A stretch of DNA of 64,000 nt, from NCBI RefSeq assembly GCF_003943935.1, contig NZ_RJOB01000001.1:138043-202042 (forward strand), given 5' to 3'. Below are positions 27,397 through 36,251 of this stretch, in pieces. The position numbers and the translations under genes were made by a program. Numbering within the stretch: position 1 is the first letter of the stretch; each line of letters opens with the position of its first letter. A model generated the notes under the pieces. The model was not told the DNA's origin. It searched no databases and saw only the letters and a list, made by a program, of their open reading frames with translations. This stretch comes from Streptococcus mitis. Its GTDB lineage: Bacteria > Bacillota > Bacilli > Lactobacillales > Streptococcaceae.

Positions 27397-28842
27397 ATGA
27401 TTAAGATTGAAACCGTATTAGATATATTAAAGAAAGATGGTCTCTTCCGTGAGATTATCGACCAAGGACATTATCACTACAACTACAGCCATGTCGTATT
27501 TGACACCATCTGCTATGACAGCCGCAAGGCTAAAGAAAAGAGCCTCTTTTTCGTCAAGGGTGCTGCCTTTAAAAAGGAATTTCTTCTTTCTGCAATCTCT
27601 CAAGGTCTCGATTGGTATGTGGCTGAAAAAGACTATGAAGTTGGTATTCCTGCCATTATCGTCAGCGATATCAAGAAGGCCATGAGTTTGATTGCCATGG
27701 AGTTTCATGGCAATCCACAGAAAAAACTCAAACTCCTTGCCTTTACTGGTACTAAGGGTAAGACAACAGCAGCCTATTTCGCCTATAACATCTTATCTCA
27801 AGGTCATCGACCTGCTATGCTCTCGACTATGAACACAACTCTAGATGGTAAAACTTTCTTTAAATCAGCGTTGACAACCCCTGAGAGTATTGACCTCTTT
27901 GATATGATGCATCAAGCTGTGCAAAATGACCGTACCCACCTCATCATGGAAGTCTCCAGTCAAGCCTATCTGGTCAAACGTGTCTATGGTCTAACCTTTG
28001 ATGTGGGAGTTTTCCTCAATATCAGCCCCGACCATATCGGCCCGATTGAACACCCTAGCTTTGAAGACTATTTCTACCACAAACGTCTCTTGATGGAAAA
28101 TAGCCGAGCAGTCATCATTAATAGTGACATGGATCACTTTTCTGTCTTGAAAGAACAAGTGGCAGATCAAGACCATGATTTCTATGGTAGTCAGTCGAGC
28201 AACCAAATTGAGAATTCCAAAGCCTTTAGTTTTTCAGCTATGGGTAAACTCGCTGGAGACTATGATATCCAACTGATTGGTTACTTCAACCAAGAAAATG
28301 CCGTTGCTGCTGGACTTGCTTGTCTCCGTCTCGGAGCTAGTCTTGAGGACATCAAAAAAGGAATTGCTGCAACCTGCGTTCCTGGCCGTATGGAAGTCCT
28401 CACCCAGAAAAATGGTGCCAAGGTCTTCATCGACTATGCCCACAATGGGGATAGTCTGAAAAAACTCATCAATGTGGTTGAAACTCATCAAACTGGAAAA
28501 ATTGCTCTGGTTCTGGGTTCGACAGGAAATAAGGGAGAAAGTCGTCGTAAGGACTTTGGACTTCTCCTCAATCAACACCCTGAGATTCAAGTCTTTTTGA
28601 CTGCTGATGACCCCAACTATGAAGACCCAATGACCATCGCGGATGAAATTAGTAGCTATATCAATCATCCTGTTGAAAAGATTGCGGATCGCCAAGAAGC
28701 CATCAAGGCAGCTATGGCTATCACTGAACAAGAACTCGATGCTGTCATTATTGCTGGTAAGGGAGCAGATTGCTACCAAATCGTTCAAGGAAAGAAAGAA
28801 ACCTATCCAGGAGATGCAGCCGTCGCAGAAAATTATTTATAA
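27397..28842 (+). CDS. murE: UDP-MurNAc-tripeptide synthetase, L-lysine adding
   Basis: 481 residues. ATP loop [61 protein letters not shown] and DDPNYEDP. The last replaces the DNPR of diaminopimelate-adding enzymes and fits the lysine-adding type of streptococci. It adds L-Lys to UDP-MurNAc-L-Ala-D-Glu in the cytoplasm. The start is the one used by pneumococcal MurE; no ribosome site precedes it and the promoter implies a leaderless mRNA. One of only two large genes on the plus strand. Confidence 0.97.
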   Translation: MIKIETVLDILKKDGLFREIIDQGHYHYNYSHVVFDTICYDSRKAKEKSLFFVKGAAFKKEFLLSAISQGLDWYVAEKDYEVGIPAIIVSDIKKAMSLIAMEFHGNPQKKLKLLAFTGTKGKTTAAYFAYNILSQGHRPAMLSTMNTTLDGKTFFKSALTTPESIDLFDMMHQAVQNDRTHLIMEVSSQAYLVKRVYGLTFDVGVFLNISPDHIGPIEHPSFEDYFYHKRLLMENSRAVIINSDMDHFSVLKEQVADQDHDFYGSQSSNQIENSKAFSFSAMGKLAGDYDIQLIGYFNQENAVAAGLACLRLGASLEDIKKGIAATCVPGRMEVLTQKNGAKVFIDYAHNGDSLKKLINVVETHQTGKIALVLGSTGNKGESRRKDFGLLLNQHPEIQVFLTADDPNYEDPMTIADEISSYINHPVEKIADRQEAIKAAMAITEQELDAVIIAGKGADCYQIVQGKKETYPGDAAVAENYL

Positions 28843-28886
28843 GATAGAAAAATCAAGGGAAATGAAACCCTTGATTTTTTCTATCT
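28842..28886. terminator. Bidirectional terminator between murE and the csbD-like gene
   Basis: AGATAGAAAAATCAAGGG (28842-28859) and CCCTTGATTTTTTCTATCT (28868-28886) form a stem of about 17 bp with A and T tracts on both sides. It serves both convergent genes. Confidence 0.9.
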
Positions 28887-29078
28887 TTATTTAAAAGCGT
28901 TTTTCAAGCCTTCAACGGCACCTTCTACAGCACCTTTAGCATCTTCAACTACTTCTTTTGCCTTAGCAACTGTCTTTTCTACAGCACCTTCTGCTTCAGT
29001 TTTGCTATCCCCAGTAACTTTACCAAATCCTTCTTTGATAGCACCTGTTGCTTGTTCCAATTTGTTTTCAAGTGACAT
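28887..29078 (-). CDS. CsbD-like general stress protein
   Basis: 63 residues. The CsbD family pattern is clear: [20 protein letters not shown], then [20 protein letters not shown] and an Ala/Lys/Glu-rich amphipathic repeat to the end. Small, soluble, hydrophilic, probably helical or disordered. The molecular function is unknown; in Bacillus the family belongs to the general-stress regulon. GGAG ribosome site 8 bases before the ATG. Promoter with an overlapping dyad at 29106-29127. Confidence 0.88.
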   Translation of the reverse strand: MSLENKLEQATGAIKEGFGKVTGDSKTEAEGAVEKTVAKAKEVVEDAKGAVEGAVEGLKNAFK

Positions 29079-29105
29079 ATGATTGTCTCCTTTAGTTTAT
29101 TCCGA

Positions 29106-29127
29106 TATGTGTTACCGGTTACACATA
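29106..29127. promoter_or_regulatory. Near-perfect 22-bp dyad operator on the csbD-like promoter
   Basis: The core TGTGTTACCGGTTACACA (29108-29125) is a dyad with one mismatched pair, extended by a further complementary A/T pair on each flank to 29106-29127. It touches the -10 (TAAACT, 29127-29132) and covers the predicted +1, the position of a repressor site. The regulator is not recognised. Confidence 0.7.
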
Positions 29128-29155
29128 GTTTATACCGAATACTAAGGAAAGTCAA
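29127..29155 (-). promoter_or_regulatory. Promoter of the csbD-like gene
   Basis: Minus strand TTGACT (29150-29155), 17-base spacer, TAAACT (29127-29132); TATAAA two bases away would give a 15-base spacer. Confidence 0.6.
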
Positions 29156-29178
29156 ACAATGTGCTCAGAAATAAGAAA

Positions 29179-29829
29179 TCACGCCAAGTAGAAAGTTAAT
29201 CTCTCCTTATCAAAATCGACGGCCAACTCATACTTTCCATCTTCCTTTTGGACAATATAACCTAGGACAACTAAACTGTCCACAAAGATGTCACGGCGTT
29301 TCTGCATAAGTTGGTCTTTTTTGAGAAATTTCAACAAAAAAGTCGTCATATATTTAAGAGCATACTCAGGATTGACATCTCCCAAAATGTCATAGAGCTC
29401 CTGCTGTTTTTCTGTCAAAGGATACTGATGTTTGACCTTGTAGAAATAATTGGACAGGGTCATTTTTGATCTCGCAAAATCCGTCTTTTCAACTAAAATA
29501 GCTGCATTAGTTTGATTGCGCAATTCTGTCTCAAAACTCTGCTCCAACAAGGCTTGATAGGTCGGACTAGCTTCTCTAACAAAAATCTCTTGGTCCAGTT
29601 CGAAACTATCAAGGGACTCAAGCATAGGAAGATTGAGGTAATAACGCTTATTTTCCCGTAGAATCAAGCCAGCCTTTATATACTCTTCCATGAGTTTATC
29701 AACTGCTAGATCTGGAAATTGAGCCTTGATTTCTCTTAGAATCACATCATCATTCTGGTCCAGATAGCGGATCAATTCTCCAAAAAATGGCTGTCTCGTC
29801 AAACGAGATGGATTAAAAATCTGAATCAT
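29179..29829 (-). CDS. DUF1803-like protein
   Basis: 216 residues, predicted soluble. It starts MIQIFNPSRLTRQPFFGELIRYLDQ, with a helix-rich middle (YQALLEQSFETELRNQTNAAIL) and a C-terminus KEDGKYELAVDFDKERLTF. It resembles the streptococcal DUF1803 family from memory; the function is unknown. Its start lies inside the end of the NlpC/P60-like gene (17-base overlap), so the two are translationally coupled. Confidence 0.65.
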   Translation of the reverse strand: MIQIFNPSRLTRQPFFGELIRYLDQNDDVILREIKAQFPDLAVDKLMEEYIKAGLILRENKRYYLNLPMLESLDSFELDQEIFVREASPTYQALLEQSFETELRNQTNAAILVEKTDFARSKMTLSNYFYKVKHQYPLTEKQQELYDILGDVNPEYALKYMTTFLLKFLKKDQLMQKRRDIFVDSLVVLGYIVQKEDGKYELAVDFDKERLTFYLA

Positions 29830-30325
29830 GAAGATTCCTTTCTTTACATTCTAACAGAGGCGATGCTGCCAACTGACTAGGATTGGTTCCAGCTTGATTC
29901 AGAGGGACAGGCAAACCCAGTTCTCTATAATACTCTCTCCAAAAATCACTAATGACCTGCTTCCCATCCCCAAATTTCATTGGAATGGTTTCAAAAATCG
30001 GTAGGATTTCTGCCATATACTGGGAACAGTAAAAACCATGTCCATCCGGATAGAAAGAAGCATTATAAGGAGCTCCCAGATGTTTGCAAGCTTTTTCCTT
30101 CACAGACTGGATATCCATTTCTGGGTAGACATAGAGGTCGTACAAATGATTGGACTCAAAGAAGTCTGCCGGTTCTTGACAGACAATACCAGCCTGTCCA
30201 CTAGCGTGGTAAATCATCCCATCCAAATAAATAGCAACATGGCTATAGTTGCCTGTGGAAGTCTGGATGGCCTGTCCCATATCTGACTCATCTCTCACAA
30301 AAATCAAATAGCCATTTTCTAACAT
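29813..30325 (-). CDS. YiiX/NlpC-P60-like cysteine peptidase fold protein
   Basis: 170 residues. The permuted papain-like pattern of the YiiX/YebB family is visible: GYLIFVRDESDMGQAIQTSTGNYSHVAIYLDGMIYHA (candidate catalytic His in SHVAIY) and the Cys in GHGFYCSQYMAEIL. No signal peptide, so it acts in the cytosol unless exported another way. The substrate (peptidoglycan peptide, lipid or thioester) is unknown. ATG at 30325 with AGGAG 6 bases upstream. Coupled to the DUF1803-like gene. Confidence 0.75.
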   Translation of the reverse strand: MLENGYLIFVRDESDMGQAIQTSTGNYSHVAIYLDGMIYHASGQAGIVCQEPADFFESNHLYDLYVYPEMDIQSVKEKACKHLGAPYNASFYPDGHGFYCSQYMAEILPIFETIPMKFGDGKQVISDFWREYYRELGLPVPLNQAGTNPSQLAASPLLECKERNLHDSDF

Positions 30326-30342
30326 ACTTCACTCCTAGAAAA

Positions 30343-30362
30343 AAAGGAGCCGAAACTCCTTT
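30343..30362 (-). terminator. Terminator of ppaC
   Basis: Minus strand AAGGAG / CTCCTT stem with a short TTTCGG loop, then a run of seven T. It directly precedes the ribosome site of the next gene. Confidence 0.8.
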
Positions 30363-30411
30363 CGATATAAGGCAAACTAGCCTTTCCTAATTTGAATTAA
30401 CACTCAAAATC

Positions 30412-31347
30412 TTAGGCATTAAAACTTTCAGTCAATTGAGGTACCACTTGTTTCTTACGTGAAACAGCACCAGCAAGGAAGGCATGATTATTTTCAAGTT
30501 TGAAGTTAAAGGCTGCTTCAACCTTGTCCATATTGGCACCAAGAGCCAAGATTTCTGAGTTTGAGTTGACGATATCTGTAATCATCAAGACAAAGTCAGA
30601 GTAGCCGTTTGCTTCGTTAGCAGCTTGCATTGCAGCTTCAATTTCTGCTTGACGTTCCAAAACTTCAGTGATATCAACTGTGTTTACTTGGGCAACACGG
30701 ACATTATTTCCATTCAATTCAAAAGTTTTAGCATCGATGTCAATCAATTCGTCAGCAGATTTGCTAGCTAAGTTTGTACCAGCCTTAAGCATTGCAAGAC
30801 CATATTCTTCCAAGTTTACACCAGCTAATTCAGCCAATTCTGGAGCAATAACCTTATCTGTTGGGTGTGTTGTTGGTGATTTCAAAAGAAGGGTATCTGA
30901 AATCAAACCTGAAAGCATCAAACCAGCAATCTCTTTAGGAACAGCTACACCATGTTCTTTGAACATACGGTAAACGATTGAAGATGCTGATCCAACTGGC
31001 TCCAAACGCATGTAAAGTGGGCTTGCAGTTTCAAAATTAGCCACACGGTGGTGGTCCACAACACCATAAACTTCTACTTCAGCGATATCTGATACAGATT
31101 GTTGGAATTCATTGTGGTCAGTCAAGATAACTTGCTCTGCACCTTCTGCTTTAGCAGAAGTGATAACACGCGGTGCTTCCACACCAAAATAGTTCAAGAC
31201 AAAGGCTGTTTCTTCATTTGGAGTTCCAAGGGCAACAGCTTCCGTATCCAAACCGTAAGCTTCTTTTGCAAGATAGGCAAAGGCTACAGATGACCCGATG
31301 GCATCTGAGTCTGGATTTTGGTGACCAAATACTAGAATCTTAGACAT
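30412..31347 (-). CDS. ppaC: Manganese-dependent inorganic pyrophosphatase (family II)
   Basis: 311 residues, full length. DHH-family motifs [32 protein letters not shown] and the DHH in [11 protein letters not shown] supply the metal ligands. The C-terminal DHHA2 domain has [13 protein letters not shown] near the end. It hydrolyses pyrophosphate in the cytosol. Own promoter TTGTCA-17-TACAAT at 31377-31405. Confidence 0.97.
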   Translation of the reverse strand: MSKILVFGHQNPDSDAIGSSVAFAYLAKEAYGLDTEAVALGTPNEETAFVLNYFGVEAPRVITSAKAEGAEQVILTDHNEFQQSVSDIAEVEVYGVVDHHRVANFETASPLYMRLEPVGSASSIVYRMFKEHGVAVPKEIAGLMLSGLISDTLLLKSPTTHPTDKVIAPELAELAGVNLEEYGLAMLKAGTNLASKSADELIDIDAKTFELNGNNVRVAQVNTVDITEVLERQAEIEAAMQAANEANGYSDFVLMITDIVNSNSEILALGANMDKVEAAFNFKLENNHAFLAGAVSRKKQVVPQLTESFNA

Positions 31348-31376
31348 GATAATACCTCATTTTGTTTATTCTCTTT

Positions 31377-31405
31377 ATTGTAGCATTTTTTTCGCTTTTT
31401 GACAA
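31377..31405 (-). promoter_or_regulatory. Promoter of ppaC
   Basis: Minus strand TTGTCA (31400-31405), 17-base spacer ending TGC, TACAAT (31377-31382). Leader of about 24 bases with GAGG. Confidence 0.7.
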
Positions 31406-31409
31406 AAGT

Positions 31410-31431
31410 AAGAGGAGTCAAAGGACTCCCC
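31410..31431 (-). terminator. Weak terminator after the GIY-YIG gene
   Basis: Minus strand GGAGTC / GACTCC stem with a CTTT loop, followed by a broken T-rich stretch (TCTTACTTTT). Confidence 0.5.
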
Positions 31432-31432
31432 G

Positions 31433-31717
31433 CTACTCTTCAAAATAACTGAGTAAATTTCTATCTTGATTTTCAGATAAAAATTGCTCCTTCTGTGGCC
31501 TCTTCTTACGCTTGAAAAGGGCTTCAGCTGACATTGCTTCTTCCTTACTGGCAAAACCTTGAGCATAGATAAGTTTGACTGGCAAGCGTGCTCGTGTGTA
31601 TTTGGCTCCCTTCCCACTATTGTGGACAGCGAGGCGTCTTCTCACATCAGTCGTATAGCCTGTATAGTAAGATCCATCACGACACTCCAGCACATACATA
31701 TAAGCTTTATGATCCAT
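31433..31717 (-). CDS. GIY-YIG nuclease superfamily protein (YhbQ/UPF0213-like)
   Basis: 94 residues from the ATG at 31717 ([22 protein letters not shown]); upstream codons in the same frame lie within the methylase gene and are rejected. The YVL...YTGYT pair is the GIY-YIG core, followed by [20 protein letters not shown]. Stand-alone proteins of this small family may act in DNA repair, but the role is not established. It overlaps the end of the tRNA methylase gene by 11 bases. Confidence 0.88.
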   Translation of the reverse strand: MDHKAYMYVLECRDGSYYTGYTTDVRRRLAVHNSGKGAKYTRARLPVKLIYAQGFASKEEAMSAEALFKRKKRPQKEQFLSENQDRNLLSYFEE

Positions 31718-32456
31718 AATAAATCTCTTCGAGTTCCGGCGTATAAGAGCCATCATCATTGTGGACAATGAGGGGTGGCAATACCTTAAAGCCACTTGTC
31801 GAGCCATCCTTGATAGCCTCAATCAAAAGCATATTGGCTTCCTTTTCCTTTTTGGGATAGACAAATTGCAGGCGCTTAGGAGCTAGATTATGCCGTTGTA
31901 ATGTATCCAAAATATCCAGAAGTCGATCAGGACGATGAACCATGGCCAAACGCCCATTAGACTTGAGAATACTTTGGGCACTACGACAGATTTCTTCCAA
32001 ATTAGTCGTGATTTCGTGGCGAGCCAAGAGGTAATGTTCACTCTCGTTCAGATTAGAATGAGGATCCACCTTGAAATAGGGTGGATTACACAAAATCATA
32101 TCCACCTTACTTCCCTGGATGTAAGCAGGCATATTTTTCAAATCATCACAGATGACCTGCATCTGCTCTTCCAAACCATTCAAACGGACAGAGCGCTCAG
32201 CCATATCTGCCAAACGCTCCTGAATCTCAACAGCCAAAATCTGTGCCTGAGTACGAGTGCTAGCAAATAGCCCAACTGCTCCATTTCCAGCGCAAAAATC
32301 CACTATCAAGCCCTTTTTAGGAAAACGTGGAAAACGTGACAAGAGAACACTATCCACCGAATAGCTAAAAACCTCTCTATTTTGAATGATTTTAATATCT
32401 GTCGAAAAGAGCTGGTTAATACGCTCTCCTGATTTTAATAATTGTTCTTCTTCCAT
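31707..32456 (-). CDS. tRNA1(Val) (adenine37-N6)-methyltransferase family protein
   Basis: 249 residues. SAM-binding [13 protein letters not shown], acidic loop [21 protein letters not shown] and the N6-adenine motif NPPY in [12 protein letters not shown]. It matches the TrmN6/YfiC-type family that methylates A37 of tRNA-Val in E. coli; the exact target here is not proven. The ATG at 32456 lies 6 bases after a TATAAT, so the mRNA is predicted leaderless. Followed by the GIY-YIG gene in one transcript. Confidence 0.88.
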   Translation of the reverse strand: MEEEQLLKSGERINQLFSTDIKIIQNREVFSYSVDSVLLSRFPRFPKKGLIVDFCAGNGAVGLFASTRTQAQILAVEIQERLADMAERSVRLNGLEEQMQVICDDLKNMPAYIQGSKVDMILCNPPYFKVDPHSNLNESEHYLLARHEITTNLEEICRSAQSILKSNGRLAMVHRPDRLLDILDTLQRHNLAPKRLQFVYPKKEKEANMLLIEAIKDGSTSGFKVLPPLIVHNDDGSYTPELEEIYYGS

Positions 32457-32462
32457 GGTCTT

Positions 32463-32491
32463 ATTATAGCAAATTTATATTAACATTACAA
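32463..32491 (-). promoter_or_regulatory. Promoter of the tRNA methylase gene, predicted leaderless
   Basis: Minus strand TTGTAA (32486-32491), 17-base spacer ending TGC, TATAAT (32463-32468). Six bases (AAGACC) then the ATG. Confidence 0.75.
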
Positions 32492-32508
32492 AAGATAGAG
32501 GTTTCTAA

Positions 32509-32871
32509 CTAGTGCTTCTGATTCTTCAAATGTTGAAGGGCTTCCTTGGTCCAAATTGGCATCATTCGTTTGAGAGGCGCAAAGCCGTAGTTAAAGCGGT
32601 CGCTTGAAAAGCGTCTCCTTCTCGGAAACTGGTGCTTTTCTTCCTCCAAAGTGCGAATAGAAAGACTAGCTTTCCCTGTAAATTCATCTAAATCCACTAC
32701 CTGAACCTGAACCTCTTCATCGACTTTCAAGGCGTCATGAATATTTTCAATAAAGCCTGTCCGAATCTCTGAAATGTGAATCAGCCCCGTATCACCCGTT
32801 TCTAGCTCAACAAAGGCACCGTAGGGCTGAATTCCTGTAATACGACCCTTTAGCTTATCACCTATTTTCAT
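32509..32871 (-). CDS. cvfD: S1-domain RNA-binding regulator (CvfD/YugI-like)
   Basis: 120 residues from the ATG at 32871 (MKIGDKLKGRITGIQPYGAFVEL). One S1 domain at residues 1-70 (GLIHISEIRTGFI, KASLSIRTLEEE), then a basic tail (FPRRRRFSSDRF). In pneumococcus the homologue CvfD acts as a post-transcriptional regulator of stress and virulence genes. It starts directly after the HAD-cyclophilin stop (TAAG then ATG), so it is co-transcribed and coupled. Confidence 0.88.
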   Translation of the reverse strand: MKIGDKLKGRITGIQPYGAFVELETGDTGLIHISEIRTGFIENIHDALKVDEEVQVQVVDLDEFTGKASLSIRTLEEEKHQFPRRRRFSSDRFNYGFAPLKRMMPIWTKEALQHLKNQKH

Positions 32872-32872
32872 C

Positions 32873-34273
32873 TTAGTCCTCGATTTCAATCGTTTCGATA
32901 ACGACATCTTCAACTGGCTTGTCCATCGCACCTGTTTCTACACCTGCAATTGCATCCAGAACTTCATAAGAAGCTTCATCTGCAAGCTGTCCAAAAACTG
33001 TGTGACGACGATCAAGGTGAGGAGTTCCACCTTGTTCCGCATAAATTTCTGCAATTGGTTCTGGCCAACCACCACGAGCAATTTCTTTCTTAGAGTATGG
33101 CAAGTGTTGATTTTGCACGATAAAGAACTGGCTACCGTTTGTATTTGGTCCAGCATTAGCCATAGAAAGGGCTCCGCGGATATTGTAAAGTTCCTCTGAA
33201 AATTCGTCTTCAAATGACTCACCATAGATTGATTCGCCACCCATACCAGTACCAGTTGGGTCTCCACCTTGAATCATAAAGTCTTTGATAATACGGTGGA
33301 AAATGACCCCGTCATAGTAACCATCTTTTGACAGAGCGATAAAGTTGGCTACTGTTTTTGGTGCATGTTCAGGGAAAAGCTTAATACGCATATCTCCATG
33401 ATTTGTTTTAATAGTGGCAATCGGACCTTCTACTGCTTCAATGTCTACTTGCGGAAAATGTAATTCTTTTTCTACCATACCAAATCCTTCTAAGGCATCA
33501 AAAATGCCATCTTCTTCTAATGTTTTTGTTATATAATCTGCTTTTTCTTTGATGTTATCATGAGAAATTCCCATGGCAACGCTGATTCCAGCATAATCAA
33601 AGAGTTCCAAGTCGTTGAGCCCATCTCCAAAAACCATGACGTTCTCTGGTTTAAGAACTAAATGTTCTACAACTTTTGCTACACCAGCTGCTTTTGAACC
33701 TGAAATTGGTACCACATCTGACGAATGTTCATGCCAACGAACCATGCGAAGTTTGTCTGAGAGACTGTCAGGCAAGTGCAAGTTATCTCCTTTATCTTCA
33801 AAAGTCCACATCTGATAGATGTCTTCTTTCTCATGAAAATCTGGATCCACATCTAAATCAGGATAAATTGGATTAATAGCTTCACTAATCATATCGGTGC
33901 GAGTCGACAACTTGGCATCATGACTCCCAACCAAACCATACTCAATTCCTTCTTGCTTAGCCCAAGAAATATACTCCTCAACATCTGACTTCTCGATCTG
34001 ATGTTGATAAATAACCTGACCTTTTTTATCTTCGATATAAGCCCCATTCAGAGTTACAAAAAAGTCAGGCTTGAGATCACGAATCTCTGGCACAACACCA
34101 AAAATCCCTCGTCCAGAAGCAATACCTGTCAAAATTCCTTTCTCACGTAATTGCTTAAAAACAGTTGGGATTGAAGCTGGAATAAAACCTGTCTTTGAAT
34201 TCCTCAATGTATCATCAATATCAAAAAAGACAATCTTGATTTTCTTTGCCTTGTATCTTAATTTGGCATCCAT
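32873..34273 (-). CDS. Fusion of a HAD (Cof-type) phosphatase and a cyclophilin-type prolyl isomerase
   Basis: 466 residues in two domains. Residues 1-265 form a HAD Cof-like phosphatase ([11 protein letters not shown] motif [17 protein letters not shown] motif IV). Residues 280-466 form a cyclophilin ([19 protein letters not shown], and [20 protein letters not shown] with the core residues present). No signal peptide, so cytosolic. The natural substrate of the HAD part is unknown. The fusion is conserved in streptococci as far as I recall. An extended -10 (TGG-TATAAT, 34306-34314) gives a leader of about 33 bases with AGAGG. Confidence 0.93.
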   Translation of the reverse strand: MDAKLRYKAKKIKIVFFDIDDTLRNSKTGFIPASIPTVFKQLREKGILTGIASGRGIFGVVPEIRDLKPDFFVTLNGAYIEDKKGQVIYQHQIEKSDVEEYISWAKQEGIEYGLVGSHDAKLSTRTDMISEAINPIYPDLDVDPDFHEKEDIYQMWTFEDKGDNLHLPDSLSDKLRMVRWHEHSSDVVPISGSKAAGVAKVVEHLVLKPENVMVFGDGLNDLELFDYAGISVAMGISHDNIKEKADYITKTLEEDGIFDALEGFGMVEKELHFPQVDIEAVEGPIATIKTNHGDMRIKLFPEHAPKTVANFIALSKDGYYDGVIFHRIIKDFMIQGGDPTGTGMGGESIYGESFEDEFSEELYNIRGALSMANAGPNTNGSQFFIVQNQHLPYSKKEIARGGWPEPIAEIYAEQGGTPHLDRRHTVFGQLADEASYEVLDAIAGVETGAMDKPVEDVVIETIEIED

Positions 34274-34305
34274 CTCACTACCTCTTTCAATCTAACTCTT
34301 TCCAT

Positions 34306-34314
34306 TATACCATA
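34306..34314 (-). promoter_or_regulatory. Extended -10 promoter of the HAD-cyclophilin/cvfD operon
   Basis: Minus strand TGG-TATAAT without a good -35. Confidence 0.5.
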
Positions 34315-34354
34315 AAGTAGCTAAATCCCACATCCCCAATAAAATCCTTATCTC

Positions 34355-34858
34355 TTATCCGAATTCCTTTACTAGATACAAAACCAAATCATCATTATTT
34401 TGGCTAGTTGCATTCATTTCCAAGGGTTGATTTCGATACCAGACACCTGTCCCATCTGGCATGTAGCCCCGTCTGATATACAATCTCTGGGCAGGGCCAT
34501 AGCCTAAGTGCAAACCTACACCAAGAGTGACCTTACTCGAAACAACCTTGACTCGTTTTTCTGCTTCTTCTAGCAGTTGATTCCCAATCCCTTGATTTCG
34601 AAAAGGCTCAAACACATTAAAATCTGATAACTCTGGATAGACTTCTGCAAAAGGACCATGTTTAGCAGAGGGCAAAATGGTAACGTAGCCCGCTACAGCA
34701 CCATCAATCTCTGCAACTAAGACTTCTCTCTCCCCACTTTCCTGTTCCAGAAAATATCTAGCCAAAATTTTCTCTCTACCAGGCCAACCTTGAGTCATAA
34801 ATCCATGAGATAAGGATTCAATATCAGACTTAATCATATTTCTAATCGTACAATTCAT
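34355..34858 (-). CDS. GNAT family N-acetyltransferase
   Basis: 167 residues from the ATG at 34858, with GGTGGG about 10 bases upstream; the ATG at 34894 overlaps the -10 box (TGC-TATAAT) and is rejected. GNAT motif PFRNQGIGNQLLEEAEKRVK and GYGPAQRLYIRRGYMPDGTGVWYRNQPLE. The substrate is unknown. It stands alone between the HAD-cyclophilin gene and the terminator array after rpsR. Confidence 0.82.
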   Translation of the reverse strand: MNCTIRNMIKSDIESLSHGFMTQGWPGREKILARYFLEQESGEREVLVAEIDGAVAGYVTILPSAKHGPFAEVYPELSDFNVFEPFRNQGIGNQLLEEAEKRVKVVSSKVTLGVGLHLGYGPAQRLYIRRGYMPDGTGVWYRNQPLEMNATSQNNDDLVLYLVKEFG

Positions 34859-34927
34859 CTTTGACTTACCCACCTTTACTCTTTTTATTACCATTATAGC
34901 ACGCCAAGGTCAGAAAAAACGATCTCG

Positions 34928-35056
34928 TGAAAAAAGGTCCACTGGACCCCAACTCGCTCTCTCATTTCAAGGCTCGTGAAAAAAAGACCCAACCGGGTCT
35001 TAATTCGCTTTCTTATTTTCTAGCTCATGAAAAAGAGGGCCACTGGACCCCTTTTT
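34928..35056 (-). terminator. Three tandem terminator-like hairpins after rpsR
   Basis: On the minus strand: GGGGTCCAGTGGCCCTC (about 35037-35053), AGACCCGGTTGGGTCT (34985-35000) and GGGGTCCAGTGGACC (34936-34950), each followed by a T run, then CA(T/C)GAG and a linker ending AGCGA. The period is about 49-52 bp. The layout matches the array after nadE. Confidence 0.8.
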
Positions 35057-35296
35057 TTAATCTTCGTTTACGAAAGGCATCAAAGCCATTACGCGAGCGC
35101 GTTTGATAGCTGTTGTTACTTTACGTTGGTTTTTAGCTGAAGTTCCTGTTACACGACGAGGAAGGATTTTCCCACGTTCTGAAACGAAACGGCTAAGAAG
35201 CTCAGTATCTTTGTAATCAACATATTCAATTTTGTTTGCTGCGATGTAATCAACTTTTTTACGGCGTTTGAATCCGCCACGACGTTGTTGAGCCAT
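35057..35296 (-). CDS. rpsR: 30S ribosomal protein S18
   Basis: 79 residues, normal length. Family blocks [43 protein letters not shown] and [12 protein letters not shown]. It pairs with S6 on the 30S platform. Last gene of the rpsF-ssb-rpsR operon, 31 bases after ssb. Confidence 0.99.
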   Translation of the reverse strand: MAQQRRGGFKRRKKVDYIAANKIEYVDYKDTELLSRFVSERGKILPRRVTGTSAKNQRKVTTAIKRARVMALMPFVNED

Positions 35297-35327
35297 GTTT
35301 TTTCTCCTTTATAATCTTAGTTGTCCA

Positions 35328-35798
35328 TTAGAATGGTAAATCATCATCTGAAATATCCAATGGATTTGTTGCTCCAAATGGATTTTCATCACGTGAAAAG
35401 TCTGGTACTGAATTTGTAGGTGCTGAATAATTTGCAGTTGGTGCAGAGTAAGCTCCACCTGTATGACCTTCACGCACACTACGGCTTTCCAACATTTGGA
35501 AATTCTCAGCCACGACCTCTGTCACGTAGACACGTTGTCCTTGCTGGTTATCGTAACTACGAGTCTGGATACGACCTGTAACCCCGATAAGTGAGCCTTT
35601 TTTAGCCCAGTTAGCAAGGTTTTCAGCCTGTTGGCGCCACATAACGACATTGATAAAATCAGCCTCACGTTCGCCATTTTGACTCTTAAATGTACGGTTT
35701 ACTGCAAGAGTAAAAGTCGCAACTGCTACATTTGATGGGGTATAACGCAACTCAGCGTCACGTGTCATACGCCCTACAAGTACAACATTGTTAATCAT
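35328..35798 (-). CDS. ssb: Single-stranded DNA-binding protein
   Basis: 156 residues. OB-fold N-terminal domain ([23 protein letters not shown]...[25 protein letters not shown], about 1-105), a Gly/Ser/Pro-rich linker and the acidic partner-binding tip ISDDDLPF. It coats single-stranded DNA in replication, repair and transformation. The classic S6-SSB-S18 arrangement; 11 bases after rpsF. Confidence 0.98.
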   Translation of the reverse strand: MINNVVLVGRMTRDAELRYTPSNVAVATFTLAVNRTFKSQNGEREADFINVVMWRQQAENLANWAKKGSLIGVTGRIQTRSYDNQQGQRVYVTEVVAENFQMLESRSVREGHTGGAYSAPTANYSAPTNSVPDFSRDENPFGATNPLDISDDDLPF

Positions 35799-35809
35799 AG
35801 TTTACCTTC

Positions 35810-36100
35810 TTACGCGTCAGTTTTGACGATCATGTGACGAAGAATGTCAGCGTTGATTTTTGAAAGACGGTCAAACTCTTTAAGAGCAGCGTCGTCGTTT
35901 GCTTCAACGTTAACGATGTGGTAAAGTCCTTCACGGAAATCTTTGATTTCGTATGCAAGACGACGTTTTTCCCAAGTTTTTGATTCAACAACAGTTGCAC
36001 CGTTGTCAGTCAAAATAGAGTCAAAACGTGCTACCAAAGCGTTTTTAGCTTCTTCTTCAATGTTTGGACGAATGATATAAAGAATTTCGTATTTAGCCAT
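35810..36100 (-). CDS. rpsF: 30S ribosomal protein S6
   Basis: 96 residues. [50 protein letters not shown] and the terminal [12 protein letters not shown] are typical. First gene of the operon; AGGAGG ribosome site. The 5' leader (36101-36168) has two hairpins. Confidence 0.99.
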   Translation of the reverse strand: MAKYEILYIIRPNIEEEAKNALVARFDSILTDNGATVVESKTWEKRRLAYEIKDFREGLYHIVNVEANDDAALKEFDRLSKINADILRHMIVKTDA

Positions 36101-36168
36101 TGATATGTTCCTCCTTTTGGTCTAATGACCCCAAGACTTTGCAAGGGGTAAGTGAGGTTCGCTCACAA
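36101..36168 (-). promoter_or_regulatory. Structured leader of the rpsF operon
   Basis: On the minus strand the mRNA leader contains GTGAG-CGAAC-CTCAC and then ACCCC...GGGGT hairpins before the AGGAGG. S6:S18 autoregulatory leaders are known in many bacteria, so this is a candidate. I could not verify the consensus bulge. Confidence 0.45.
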
Positions 36169-36174
36169 TAAACT

Positions 36175-36203
36175 ATTATACTAGAAAATAATTTTTTACG
36201 CAA
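36175..36203 (-). promoter_or_regulatory. Promoter of rpsF-ssb-rpsR
   Basis: Minus strand TTGCGT (36198-36203), 17-base spacer, TATAAT (36175-36180). Confidence 0.75.
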
Positions 36204-36222
36204 GTAAAAACTCTGGAATTCG

Positions 36223-36248
36223 AAAAACGCCACATGGGCGTTTTCCTA
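36223..36248 (-). terminator. Terminator of asnS
   Basis: Minus strand AAAACGCC / GGCGTTTTT stem with a short CATGT loop, right after the asnS stop. Confidence 0.85.
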
Positions 36249-36251
36249 TTC

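Noticed and set aside
31707-31822. Longer N-terminus for the GIY-YIG protein
   Set aside because: The extra 35 codons lie inside the conserved end of the methylase gene in another frame. The family starts at [11 protein letters not shown].
32938-33267. 109-codon second frame within the cyclophilin domain
   Set aside because: Same strand but another frame of a conserved domain; the composition is not protein-like and no start signal is present.
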